Part shown: in pieces, positions 43,722 through 52,175 of the stretch
How the letters are laid out: the number at the start of each line of letters is the position of its first letter
How positions within the stretch are numbered: the stretch's first letter is position 1
DNA from: Peptostreptococcus porci
GTDB taxonomy: Bacteria; Bacillota; Clostridia; Peptostreptococcales; Peptostreptococcaceae
Direction: 5' to 3'
DNA: 64,000 nucleotides
Assembly: GCF_009695815.1 (NCBI RefSeq)
Contig: NZ_VUNE01000001.1
Span: 496,001-560,000 of the forward strand
Made by a program: the position numbers and the translations under genes
The notes under the pieces: generated by a model
What the model was told of the DNA's origin: nothing
The model's input: only the letters and a program-made list of their open reading frames with translations
Databases searched by the model: none

Positions 43722-45287
43722 ATGTCAAAAACTGCAAAAGCAACCTTCTTTTTGATGGTTGTTACTATTCTTTCAAAAATTATAGGATTGGCAAGAGATA
43801 GTGTCCTAGCGTCTGCATATGGTACAGGAATGTATGTTGCTGTGTACAACACTGCGAATAAAATTCCAGTAGTACTATTCGCTGTGATCGGCTCGGCATT
43901 GGCTACCAGCCTAATTCCGTTATATAATAAACTCTCGAATGAAGATTCGGAGGAAAGGGCACTATCCTTCTTAAATTCAGTTATCAATATTGTGGTTATT
44001 GCCTGTCTAGTGATATCGGCGGTAGGTATATTGGCTGCTGGTCCACTAGTAAGGATTTTCGCTGTTGGTTATGAAGGCGAGGCTTTTAGGTTGTGCGTTC
44101 AGGTTACAAGAATATTGCTACCGACAATTATTTTTGTGGGTTTGGCAAATATCTTTACAGCCTATCTTCAGATAAAAAAGAGGTTTGTAATACCAGGACT
44201 GATAGGGTTTCCTTACAGCATAATAATAATTATATCAATACTTTTAAGTACGAGAACTAATTTTTATGTATTAATTTTTGGTGCATTTATAGCAATTGCT
44301 TCAAAGACTATATTTCAGATTCCGTTCATTTATAAGGAAGGATATAAATATTCGAGAAAAATAGATTTGCACGATCAGGTTATGAAGGATATGATGATAT
44401 TGGTCATACCTGTTATAATAGGTGTTGGTGCGAATCAGATAAACTCCGTTGTTGATGAATCTTTGGCATCTTTATTGGGAACGAGTATTGTGGCGTCATT
44501 TGGGTATGCCAGAAGACTATATGAATTTGTTCAAGCATTGTTTATCACTTCTATATTGTCAGTCGTATATCCGAAGTTTTCACGTTTAGTTGTGAGCGAC
44601 AAAATAGAGAGATTTGTAGATAGTATGATTCAGACGATGAATGTGATAATAATCGTATTAGTTCCTATAGTTATAGGTTGTGGAGTTCTAGCTAAGCCAA
44701 TAGTTGAAGTTTTATTTCAGCGAAATGCATTTACTGCGGAGGATACGATAATCACTGCGAATATATTGATTATTTATGTTACAGGTGTTCTCGCATTTGC
44801 GTTGAGAGATGTTATGTCAAGAGGCTTTTATTCTCTTGAGGACAGCAAGACTCCGATGACAAATGGTGTAATTGCGATAATTTTCAATGTTGGATTGAAT
44901 CTTCTATTTATAAAGCCACTTGGGTATAAGGGGTTGGCGTTGGCAACGTCTATATCGGCGTATATAGGTCTTTTCTTGTTCTTTAGAAGCATGAACAAGA
45001 AAGTTAATTACTTCAGTCCTAAAAAAAATATTATCGTGTTTGTAAAATGCTTTGTATCTGCAGCTGTTATGGGTATATTAGTAAGATTTATTTTCAGTAT
45101 GATGACTCCGCATCTTAATCAAGGATTGATATTTAAGGTAGCAAATCTTGGGATTTCTGTCATGTTGGGGGCACTAGTTTATGCAATAATAATGTACTTC
45201 ATGAGAGTAGAGGAGTATAATATTTTGGTTAATCTATTTACAAGAGGAATTAAAGTAAGAATAAAAAAGATTACAAAAAAATATTAA
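43722..45287 (+). CDS. MurJ/MviN-type lipid-linked glycan flippase
   Basis: The 521-residue MATE-fold membrane protein has about 14 helices and the MviN signatures ATFFLMVVTILSKIIGLARD, ALATSLIPLYN, QINSVVDESLAS and RDVMSRGFYSLEDSKTP. MurJ flips lipid II across the membrane, while homologues in glycan loci flip lipid-linked polymers. A MurJ-type gene also lies in the C. difficile PSII glycan cluster. Whether this copy handles lipid II or the local glycan cannot be decided here. A terminator follows. Confidence 0.92.
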   Translation: MSKTAKATFFLMVVTILSKIIGLARDSVLASAYGTGMYVAVYNTANKIPVVLFAVIGSALATSLIPLYNKLSNEDSEERALSFLNSVINIVVIACLVISAVGILAAGPLVRIFAVGYEGEAFRLCVQVTRILLPTIIFVGLANIFTAYLQIKKRFVIPGLIGFPYSIIIIISILLSTRTNFYVLIFGAFIAIASKTIFQIPFIYKEGYKYSRKIDLHDQVMKDMMILVIPVIIGVGANQINSVVDESLASLLGTSIVASFGYARRLYEFVQALFITSILSVVYPKFSRLVVSDKIERFVDSMIQTMNVIIIVLVPIVIGCGVLAKPIVEVLFQRNAFTAEDTIITANILIIYVTGVLAFALRDVMSRGFYSLEDSKTPMTNGVIAIIFNVGLNLLFIKPLGYKGLALATSISAYIGLFLFFRSMNKKVNYFSPKKNIIVFVKCFVSAAVMGILVRFIFSMMTPHLNQGLIFKVANLGISVMLGALVYAIIMYFMRVEEYNILVNLFTRGIKVRIKKITKKY

Positions 45288-45320
45288 AAAGTAACAAAAA
45301 ATAACGAAAATTTATATAAA

Positions 45321-45363
45321 GGTTACAATTTGTAAATTTTTACCTTGCAAATTGTAACCTTTT
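45321..45363 (+). terminator. Terminator after the MurJ gene
   Basis: Perfect 12-bp arms GGTTACAATTTG (45321-45332) and CAAATTGTAACC (45348-45359), followed by TTTT. Confidence 0.85.
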
Positions 45364-45373
45364 ATGTTAGAAT
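45345..45373 (+). promoter_or_regulatory. Promoter of the NlpC/P60 gene, overlapping the terminator
   Basis: TTGCAA (45345-45350) and TAGAAT (45368-45373), with a TGT extended -10, are spaced by 17 bp. The -35 lies in the returning arm of the upstream terminator hairpin. Confidence 0.5.
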
Positions 45374-45403
45374 TGTATTAGTGATGATGCAAAGGAGGTA
45401 GAC

Positions 45404-46894
45404 ATGCAGTATAAAAAACAGAATAAGAAGGTAATTGCTTTGGCTTTGGCTGGGTTTATTCTAACATCTAGTATTGGAACAGAAATATCTTTTGCAAATA
45501 CTATTGAACAGACAGAGAGTATAAGTGCTGAACAGCAAGAATCTGCAAGTTCACAAAATCAAAACAATACAACAAATAGTAGTGATGGTTACACGAATGA
45601 AAATGGTGAATTTGCTACGAGTGAAGATGTTTCTGGACAAAATGAAGCTCAACAACAAAACAGTGGAACTGAAGAGGGTGCTACACTTGATGGTTACGAG
45701 GTAAATGTTGAGGGAAAAGCTATAAAAACAGCTGCCCAAAAACTGAATGGATTTGTGAAGGATGGAAATAAATGGCGTTTCTATGTTAATAATGTCCAAG
45801 TTAAGGGATGGGTAGATTATAAAGGAATAAAATACTATATTATAAATACATATGCCCTTCCACAAAATATGTGGAGAAATATTAAAGGATACAAATACTA
45901 CTTTAATAAAGATGGGGTCATGATTAAAAATCAAAAGATATTAATAGATGGCAAAGAATACCAGTTTGATGGCAATGGTCACTTAATAAATAATAATAAC
46001 TCTGTTAAGGTCGGAGTTGTTTCAACTCAACAGCAAGAGGAATATAAAAAAGGCGAACAAATTCTTATCGATTCTGCAAACAACGGTAAGAATTTTGTCA
46101 AGAATGGATTGTTTAGTGAAGAAGGAAAGTGGTATAAATACGAGAATGGCAATAGAACTAGAGGCTGGTTCAAAGATGGAAATAAAACTTATTTCTTTTT
46201 AAACACGCTTAATAGAGCTGAAAGTATGTGGAGAGCAATAAATGGAAAGAAATACTATTTTGAAGCCGATGGTACTATGGTTGCCAACAAGATTAGATAT
46301 ATCGATGGAAAAACATACTTTTTTAATGCAGATGGATCTCTAAACACGAATGTGAAAACTACGCTTATTCAAAAAGACGTCGATGTAAGGCGTGAATCTA
46401 ATAATTCTTCAGCAGTAGTTGGAAGATTTATTAAAGGTAATGGAGTAAGAATACTTCAAGAAAATAGTAGTTTTGCAAAAGTACAAAGTGCTGATGGTAC
46501 AATCTCAGGTTGGATTCCTAGCTCATCATATATTGGTGAATCCGAGAAGAAGATTAATAATGTAATTGCAGTTGCGAAGTCAAAAATTGGTTCTTCATAT
46601 GTTTGGGGAGCGACTGGTCCAAATTCATTCGACTGTTCTGGATTAATGCTATACTCTTTTAAAAATGGTGCAAACATCACCTTACCAAGAGTATCAAGGC
46701 AGCAAGCGACGGTTGGAAGATATGTTTCTAGATCTGAGTTAAAGCCAGGTGATTTGATATTCTGGGGCTCACCAGTTCATCACGTAGGAATGTATTTGGG
46801 TGATGGTAAGTATATTCATGCTCCGGAACCAGGTACTTCTGTAAGAATTTCTACGCTTGGATCATATACGACAGCGAGAAGAATAATTCAATAG
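45404..46894 (+). CDS. Secreted NlpC/P60 endopeptidase with CW-binding-1-like repeats and SH3b domain
   Basis: The 496-residue exported protein has a signal peptide (about 1-31, cleavage near SFA-NT) and a low-complexity Gln/Asn/Ser-rich stretch to about 100. Two blocks of choline/glucan-binding-type repeats follow (about 110-190 and 232-315; for example KYYFNKDGVMIKNQK and KYYFEADGTMVANK), then an SH3b domain (about 322-378) and an NlpC/P60 domain (about 382-496). The catalytic Cys is in FDCSGLMLYSF, with His in HHVGMYLG and another in IHAPEP. It should cut stem peptides of peptidoglycan. The start has a perfect GGAGG. Confidence 0.93.
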   Translation: MQYKKQNKKVIALALAGFILTSSIGTEISFANTIEQTESISAEQQESASSQNQNNTTNSSDGYTNENGEFATSEDVSGQNEAQQQNSGTEEGATLDGYEVNVEGKAIKTAAQKLNGFVKDGNKWRFYVNNVQVKGWVDYKGIKYYIINTYALPQNMWRNIKGYKYYFNKDGVMIKNQKILIDGKEYQFDGNGHLINNNNSVKVGVVSTQQQEEYKKGEQILIDSANNGKNFVKNGLFSEEGKWYKYENGNRTRGWFKDGNKTYFFLNTLNRAESMWRAINGKKYYFEADGTMVANKIRYIDGKTYFFNADGSLNTNVKTTLIQKDVDVRRESNNSSAVVGRFIKGNGVRILQENSSFAKVQSADGTISGWIPSSSYIGESEKKINNVIAVAKSKIGSSYVWGATGPNSFDCSGLMLYSFKNGANITLPRVSRQQATVGRYVSRSELKPGDLIFWGSPVHHVGMYLGDGKYIHAPEPGTSVRISTLGSYTTARRIIQ

Positions 46895-47194
46895 AGATTA
46901 ATTTTTTTAGAAGGTGAGTTTTTTCTCACCTTTTAATTTATTAATAAAGAAAAAATTGGTATGATTTGATTTTATGCCTAACAAAGATAAGAAAAAACAA
47001 ATATGATATTAATATTATTTTCAAGTAAGTTATATGATTAAAAATGCTATTGTTTTAACTATATAATCATGATAAAATATTATTGATATTAGAAAGATGT
47101 ACAATAAAAAAACATATAAAATACAAGTTTTGTTTTTTCTTTAGCATGGCTTCGATTGAGTATACCAAAAATAAAAAATCAATAGGAGGGTAAA
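46895..47194 (+). other. Intergenic region before the GHL10-CWB2 gene
   Basis: This 300-bp gap starts with a terminator (AAGGTGAG 46911-46918 / CTCACCTT 46925-46932, then TT). The rest is AT-rich and presumably carries the promoter of the next gene; a TATAAT at 47062-47067 has no convincing -35. No gene was found. Confidence 0.55.
46911..46934 (+). terminator. Terminator after the NlpC/P60 gene
   Basis: An 8-bp stem AAGGTGAG/CTCACCTT with a six-T loop, followed by TT. Confidence 0.75.
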
Positions 47195-49360
47195 ATGAAG
47201 AAAAGGTTATCTATTGTACTATTTGTACTGACAATTGCATCAGTACTACTAATTTTGAAACCGTCTTCGTCAAGTGCATCAGAGCAAGAAATGAGGGCAG
47301 CTTGGGTTTCGACAGTTTTTAATATCGATTGGCCATCAAAAGGGTCACAAGGTAATGTAGCAAGACAAAAACAGGAGTATATTAATCTATTAGAAAAATT
47401 AAAATCAGCAGGGATTAATACCATTGTAATTCAGGTTAGACCAGAGTCTGATGCATTGTATAAGTCTAGCATTAATCCATGGTCTAGATATTTAACTGGT
47501 GTTCAAGGTAAGAATCCTGGTTACGATCCATTACAGTTTGTACTTGACGAATCTCATAAGAGAGGAATAAAGGTACACGCATGGTTTAATCCATATAGAG
47601 CAAGTATTTATGAGGATATTAGTTCTACTGCTAGTAATAATGCGATTAATACTCACAGAGATTGGGTTGTGAAGCATGGAAATAAATGGTACTATGATCC
47701 GGGTATACCGGCAGTGAGAGATTATATAGTAAATACGGTTTCTGAGGTTGTCAGAAATTATAACATTGATGGAGTTCATTTCGATGATTATTTCTACCCA
47801 GCTCCAGATTTCAATGATAGTAAATCATTTGCAAAATATGGCTCTGGAAACAAAGACCAGTGGAGAAGAAGAAATGTAAACACTATGATTGATCAAGTTC
47901 ATAGAGCAGTAAAATCAATAAAACCAAATGTTGATTTTGGTGTCAGCCCAGCGGGAATTTGGAGAAATAGAAGTAATGATTCAAATGGTTCAAATACTTC
48001 CGGTGGAGAATCATATGCCAAACACTATGCGGACACAAGATATTGGATAAAAAATAATTTAGTGGACTATGTGGTTCCACAGGTATACTGGAGAATTGGT
48101 CATCCTAAAGCTGACTATGCGACGCTTGTTAAGTGGTGGTCTGATCAAGTCAGAGGTACAGGAGTAAAGCTATATATTGGTCAAGGTATTTACAAGCATG
48201 GTCAAAGTGAATATGGTGGAGAGGATGTTGCATCTGAAATTAAGCAACAGATTAATTTGAATAGAAGATATCCTGAAATCAAGGGTAGCATTTATTTCTC
48301 AGCAAGAGATATTGCTAATATTGGTCAAGTGTATAATGATTTAAAATCTCTTTATGGATCATATAATGGAAACTCTGGATCAGACTCAGGTAACAATACA
48401 TCTCCAGGTACAAGCTCAACAGGTAGATTACCATATCAAAATGAGATGATGGGTAGTGATAGAGCAGAAACTGCTATTCAAATAAGCAAAAAGAGCTATC
48501 CAAATGGAGCTCAAACGGCAATATTGGTAAATGGTAACGACCTGGTTAATGCAGTGGTTTCGAGTCCATTGGCATCACAAAAAAATGCTCCGATACTATT
48601 GAGTTATGCAGGCGGTATTAGCTTAAATACAGCAAATGAGATAAAACGATTAAAGGTAAGTGAATTGATAGTCATCGGTGATGGCAACTCAATAACACAA
48701 AATGACATAAATACAGTAAAAAGGGTAAACTCAAATATAAATATTGACAGGATAAACTCTTCGGATCCAGAAAAAGTATCGAGGATTATTTTTGATAAAA
48801 TAAGCGAAACAAGAGTTGTGGATTCAGTGTTTGTAGCAAGTAAAAATGCTTTACCGGATGCACTTTCTATAGCATCAAAGGCTGGTGTGCAGAAAACTCC
48901 GATACTAATTTCTTCTAACGAGAGTATTTTAGATGAAAATATTGCTGCTATTAGAGATAATGGTATAAGCAATATATATTTTATTGGTGGACCAAATGTA
49001 TTATCAGATAGTGTAATTTCACAGGTTGGAAATGCGATTGGATTAGATTTATCACAATATAGAATATATGGAGAGGATAGAATAGATACTAATACAAAGG
49101 TATTGGAGAAATTCTATAGTAACAAATTTTCTCAAAAAGCTTTCTTGACGAGAAGTGATGCTCCAATTGATGCGATAACAGTAAGTGCTTTTGCACAGAA
49201 GTCAGATTCTCCGGTTATTTTAGTAGGTAGAGCTGTATCTAATTATCAGAGACAGGTTCTTTCAGAAAGAGTGGCGAGTCTAGTGTACAAAGTTGGTGGT
49301 GGAATTAACTTAAATTCATATAAGACTATCTATAGCTTACTTGGTGGAGATATGAAGTAG
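47195..49360 (+). CDS. CWB2 surface protein with GHL10 (family-10-like) glycoside hydrolase domain
   Basis: The 721-residue secreted protein has a signal peptide (about 1-28), a GHL10/DUF187 domain (about 30-335) and three C-terminal CWB2 repeats (about 410-721), joined by a Ser/Gly/Asn-rich linker. The hydrolase opens EMRAAWVSTVFNIDWPS and has VIQVRPESDALY, KVHAWFNPYRAS and HFDDYFYPAPDF, where paired Asp residues suggest the active site. GHL10 proteins are thought to cleave glycans, possibly peptidoglycan strands. CWB2 repeats (NAPILLSYAGGIS, ELIVIGDGNSIT, NIYFIGGPNVLS) would bind it to the wall glycan. Confidence 0.92.
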   Translation: MKKRLSIVLFVLTIASVLLILKPSSSSASEQEMRAAWVSTVFNIDWPSKGSQGNVARQKQEYINLLEKLKSAGINTIVIQVRPESDALYKSSINPWSRYLTGVQGKNPGYDPLQFVLDESHKRGIKVHAWFNPYRASIYEDISSTASNNAINTHRDWVVKHGNKWYYDPGIPAVRDYIVNTVSEVVRNYNIDGVHFDDYFYPAPDFNDSKSFAKYGSGNKDQWRRRNVNTMIDQVHRAVKSIKPNVDFGVSPAGIWRNRSNDSNGSNTSGGESYAKHYADTRYWIKNNLVDYVVPQVYWRIGHPKADYATLVKWWSDQVRGTGVKLYIGQGIYKHGQSEYGGEDVASEIKQQINLNRRYPEIKGSIYFSARDIANIGQVYNDLKSLYGSYNGNSGSDSGNNTSPGTSSTGRLPYQNEMMGSDRAETAIQISKKSYPNGAQTAILVNGNDLVNAVVSSPLASQKNAPILLSYAGGISLNTANEIKRLKVSELIVIGDGNSITQNDINTVKRVNSNINIDRINSSDPEKVSRIIFDKISETRVVDSVFVASKNALPDALSIASKAGVQKTPILISSNESILDENIAAIRDNGISNIYFIGGPNVLSDSVISQVGNAIGLDLSQYRIYGEDRIDTNTKVLEKFYSNKFSQKAFLTRSDAPIDAITVSAFAQKSDSPVILVGRAVSNYQRQVLSERVASLVYKVGGGINLNSYKTIYSLLGGDMK

Positions 49361-49368
49361 ATTATTGT

Positions 49369-49448
49369 CCCCCCCAAGTATAGAGGTTGGTATTAATTAA
49401 CATTTTGTTAAATAATATAAAAATCATATTACCTTGGGGGGTGTTTTT
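49369..49448 (+). promoter_or_regulatory. C7/G6 hairpin enclosing the AGCS gene ribosome site
   Basis: Seven C residues (49369-49375, continuing AAG) can pair with a G-rich block (CTTGGGGGG, 49433-49441) across a loop of about 55 nt. The G block is also the only ribosome site for the symporter ATG at 49451, and a T run follows the return arm. It may terminate the GHL10 transcript and gate translation of the symporter. The loop has a small TTAACATTTTGTTAA dyad. Confidence 0.6.
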
Positions 49449-49450
49449 CT

Positions 49451-50797
49451 ATGGAAGGACTATTAGAATTAGTCAAAGCCATAAATGGTATTTTGTGGGG
49501 AAAAGTTTTACTTTTTCTACTTGTAGGTTGTGGTATTTTCTTTACAATTAATCTAAGGGGAATACAGGTAAGAAAATTTGGTAAGGCTTTCAAACAGGCA
49601 TTTGGAGGTTTTTCTCTAAAAGGTGAAAAAGCTGGTAAGGATGGTATGACATCTTTTCAGTCACTTGCAACTGCTATAGCAGCTCAGGTTGGTACTGGTA
49701 ATCTTGCTGGTGCAGCGACTGCAATAGTGTCAGGGGGACCAGGTGCAATTTTCTGGATGTGGTTGAGTGCGTTTTTTGGAATGGCAACTATTTTTGCCGA
49801 AGCAGTTCTTGCTCAGTTATTTAAAAAAGATGTGAATGGACAGGTTACGGGTGGTCCAGCGTATTATTTGAGATATGGTGTGAAGAGCAAGTTTTTATCA
49901 ACACTTTTTGCAGTATCAATAATAATTGCACTTGGATTTATAGGTAACATGGTACAAGCCAATTCTATAGGTACGGCTTTCAAATCAGCTTTCAATATCA
50001 ATCCACTAATTGTAGGAATCGTTTTAGCGGTTATTTCAGGATTTATTTTCATTGGTGGTATTGGAAGAATTGCATCATTCACTGAAAAGCTAGTTCCGAT
50101 AATGGCGGCATTTTATATTATCGGTGGTGTTATTATATTGATTGTTATGGGTGGAAAGACAATTGATGCGATTAGAATGATATTTGTTGGTGCATTTAAT
50201 CCTTCTGCAGTTCTTGGTGGTGCAGCCGGTGTAGCAGTAAAGGATGCTATTAGATATGGTGTTGCTAGAGGACTATTCTCTAATGAAGCAGGTATGGGAT
50301 CTACTCCACACGCTCATGCTGTTGCAAAGGTTGACGATCCTACTCAACAGGGGTTAGTTGCAATAGTGGGTGTGTTTATTGATACATTTATAGTTTTGAA
50401 TATTACTGCATTGGTAATAATTGCCACTGGAGCAGATAGAATAGGAGAAAAGGGAATTACAGTAACTCAGAAGGCATTTGAAACTGGCTTCGGATCATTT
50501 GGATTGATATTTGTTGCAGTAGCATTACTATTCTTTGCATTTTCAACTATAATAGGCTGGTATTTCTTCGCTGAAGCAAATATGACATATTTGTTTGGTG
50601 AAAAATCACTTATGCCTTTTAGAGTGATCGTTTTGATATTTATCATATTGGGTACAACTCTACAGGTTGATCTAGTATGGGAGTTAGCAGATATGTTCAA
50701 TGCGATAATGGTTATACCGAATGTTATAGGTTTGGTATACTTATCTAAAAAAGTAAAGGATGCTATGAACAGCGCAGAATCTAAAAAAATAATTTAA
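49451..50797 (+). CDS. AGCS-family alanine/glycine:cation symporter
   Basis: This 448-residue transporter has about 11 membrane helices and takes up alanine or glycine with Na+ or H+. Family signatures include SFQSLATAIAAQVGTGNLAGAATAI, GGPGAIFWMWLSAFFGMAT and GVARGLFSNEAGMGSTPHAHA. The ATG at 49451 uses GGGGGGTG, which lies in the return arm of the upstream hairpin, so translation may be regulated. No glycine riboswitch was seen. It closes a wall-hydrolase cluster, so it might recover alanine released from peptide stems, which is inference. Confidence 0.95.
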   Translation: MEGLLELVKAINGILWGKVLLFLLVGCGIFFTINLRGIQVRKFGKAFKQAFGGFSLKGEKAGKDGMTSFQSLATAIAAQVGTGNLAGAATAIVSGGPGAIFWMWLSAFFGMATIFAEAVLAQLFKKDVNGQVTGGPAYYLRYGVKSKFLSTLFAVSIIIALGFIGNMVQANSIGTAFKSAFNINPLIVGIVLAVISGFIFIGGIGRIASFTEKLVPIMAAFYIIGGVIILIVMGGKTIDAIRMIFVGAFNPSAVLGGAAGVAVKDAIRYGVARGLFSNEAGMGSTPHAHAVAKVDDPTQQGLVAIVGVFIDTFIVLNITALVIIATGADRIGEKGITVTQKAFETGFGSFGLIFVAVALLFFAFSTIIGWYFFAEANMTYLFGEKSLMPFRVIVLIFIILGTTLQVDLVWELADMFNAIMVIPNVIGLVYLSKKVKDAMNSAESKKII

Positions 50798-50827
50798 TAA
50801 CCTCTACTGGGTTTATTAGTTTTCAAA

Positions 50828-50878
50828 TAAAAAAGCTTGCATATCTATCCATTTGGATGGATGTTGCAAGCTTTTTTT
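50828..50878. terminator. Bidirectional terminator after the AGCS gene
   Basis: AAAAGCTTGCA (50831-50841) pairs with TGCAAGCTTTT (50865-50875); an inner CATCCAT-like dyad extends the stem. A and T runs flank it. Confidence 0.85.
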
Positions 50879-50980
50879 AAATATTTCTATACTTAGGCTT
50901 TATTTGCCCTATGCCAAATGAGTGGCAAGGTATTTTGTTATTTAGAGTATGTGAAAAAGCCATATTTAAACACTAGTTTT

Positions 50981-51958
50981 TTAGTTGTTGGATTCGTTGA
51001 ATTGAACATCATTAAAAATAAAGTTTTTAAGTATCTTTATCGATTCTGGCTCAAACCGAAGGACCCATCCGTAGCCTCCGTAAATTCCACCAGTTGAATA
51101 TTTTTCTGATGATACAATTGGAAACTCCATTTGTTTAATTGATCCTGTACCTATTCTCAATACATCGATACCATATTTTATCATTTTTGTTGTACTCATA
51201 TTTGTACTGATATAAGGCGCTGCTGCCTTTATCAAAAATGGGTATTTTAGCTTAGATGTATTTTTTATCTCCTTTAGCAGATTGGAAACAATCATTCTCT
51301 GTCTGTTATCTCTACCAAATGCGCTATCATTTTTCCTTATTCTAGCAAAGGATAGTGCTTGGTATCCATTTAGTTTTTGTGAGCCTGCCTTTGTTATCAA
51401 TTTCATTTCACCCTTATCTGGATTTTCACTCCATTTATAGGTTTCTGGTATAAATTTGTTCATCTCGGCCATTTCATCTTCGGTTACATCAACAGTTACA
51501 CCACCTATAGCATCGATGATTGATATAAACGATTGGAAGTTGATTAATACAACATCATCCAAATCTATTTCGAAATTAGATTCGATAGTATCAATTAAAA
51601 GTTTTTCCTTGCCATAAGCATATGCGTGAGTCAGCTTTGAATAACCATAACCAGGAATGTTTACAAACGCATCTCTAGCTAGCGATGTTATCTTGATGCT
51701 ATCATTTACATTGTCTATTGTAAGTATCATCATAGAATCTGTTCTAGAAACATTTTCGCCAGGTCTTGCATCGGATCCCAATATAAGTATATTTTTGATT
51801 CCGTCTTTATGGGCATATGAATGCTTTTCAAGAGATTCCGTGTCGATGTTGTTTGAATTTATTTTACTTAAATATGAAACCGATAGACCAAATAGGGCCA
51901 AAGGCGTTGCTAGTAAAACTAGAAGTAATATTATCGTTAGTTGTTTTAGTCTTTTCAT
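50981..51958 (-). CDS. LytR-CpsA-Psr (LCP) family wall-glycan ligase
   Basis: The 325-residue protein has an N-terminal membrane helix (about 8-28) and an extracytoplasmic LCP domain (about 55-270) with ILGSDARPGENVSRTDSMMILTID, SLARDAFVNIPGYGYSKLTHAYAYG, and FARIRKNDSAFGRDNRQRM. LCP enzymes transfer undecaprenyl-linked wall polymers to peptidoglycan; the conserved Arg and Asp residues that bind the pyrophosphate lipid are present. The ATG at 51958 has AGAGAGGTG upstream. It is a paralogue of the next gene and lies near the glycan operon. Confidence 0.93.
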   Translation of the reverse strand: MKRLKQLTIILLLVLLATPLALFGLSVSYLSKINSNNIDTESLEKHSYAHKDGIKNILILGSDARPGENVSRTDSMMILTIDNVNDSIKITSLARDAFVNIPGYGYSKLTHAYAYGKEKLLIDTIESNFEIDLDDVVLINFQSFISIIDAIGGVTVDVTEDEMAEMNKFIPETYKWSENPDKGEMKLITKAGSQKLNGYQALSFARIRKNDSAFGRDNRQRMIVSNLLKEIKNTSKLKYPFLIKAAAPYISTNMSTTKMIKYGIDVLRIGTGSIKQMEFPIVSSEKYSTGGIYGGYGWVLRFEPESIKILKNFIFNDVQFNESNN

Positions 51959-52059
51959 AAAATTGCACCTCTCTATTTTAATTCTATACCAGTAATATTA
52001 AATTAGGCATAACTGAAGGCCATTTTTAAGAATTTGATAATTTTCGTAAAATTATAAAA

Positions 52060-52098
52060 AGCTGTAAGATTTAATCGAATCGAAAAAATCTTACAGCT
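52060..52098 (-). terminator. Terminator between the two LCP genes
   Basis: On the minus strand 13-bp arms AGCTGTAAGATTT/AAATCTTACAGCT (52060-52072, 52086-52098) are followed by TTTTT. The two LCP genes therefore probably have separate transcripts. Confidence 0.85.
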
Positions 52099-52175
52099 CT
52101 GTATTCATTATTTTATTGAGGCGTGATTGCCAACCATATCTTAGGTATTATATGCCATAGTGTCTGTATATCAGT

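Noticed and set aside
49369-49448. Glycine riboswitch before the AGCS transporter
   Set aside because: The region is only about 80 nt, and no conserved glycine aptamer core was recognised; only a simple hairpin is present.
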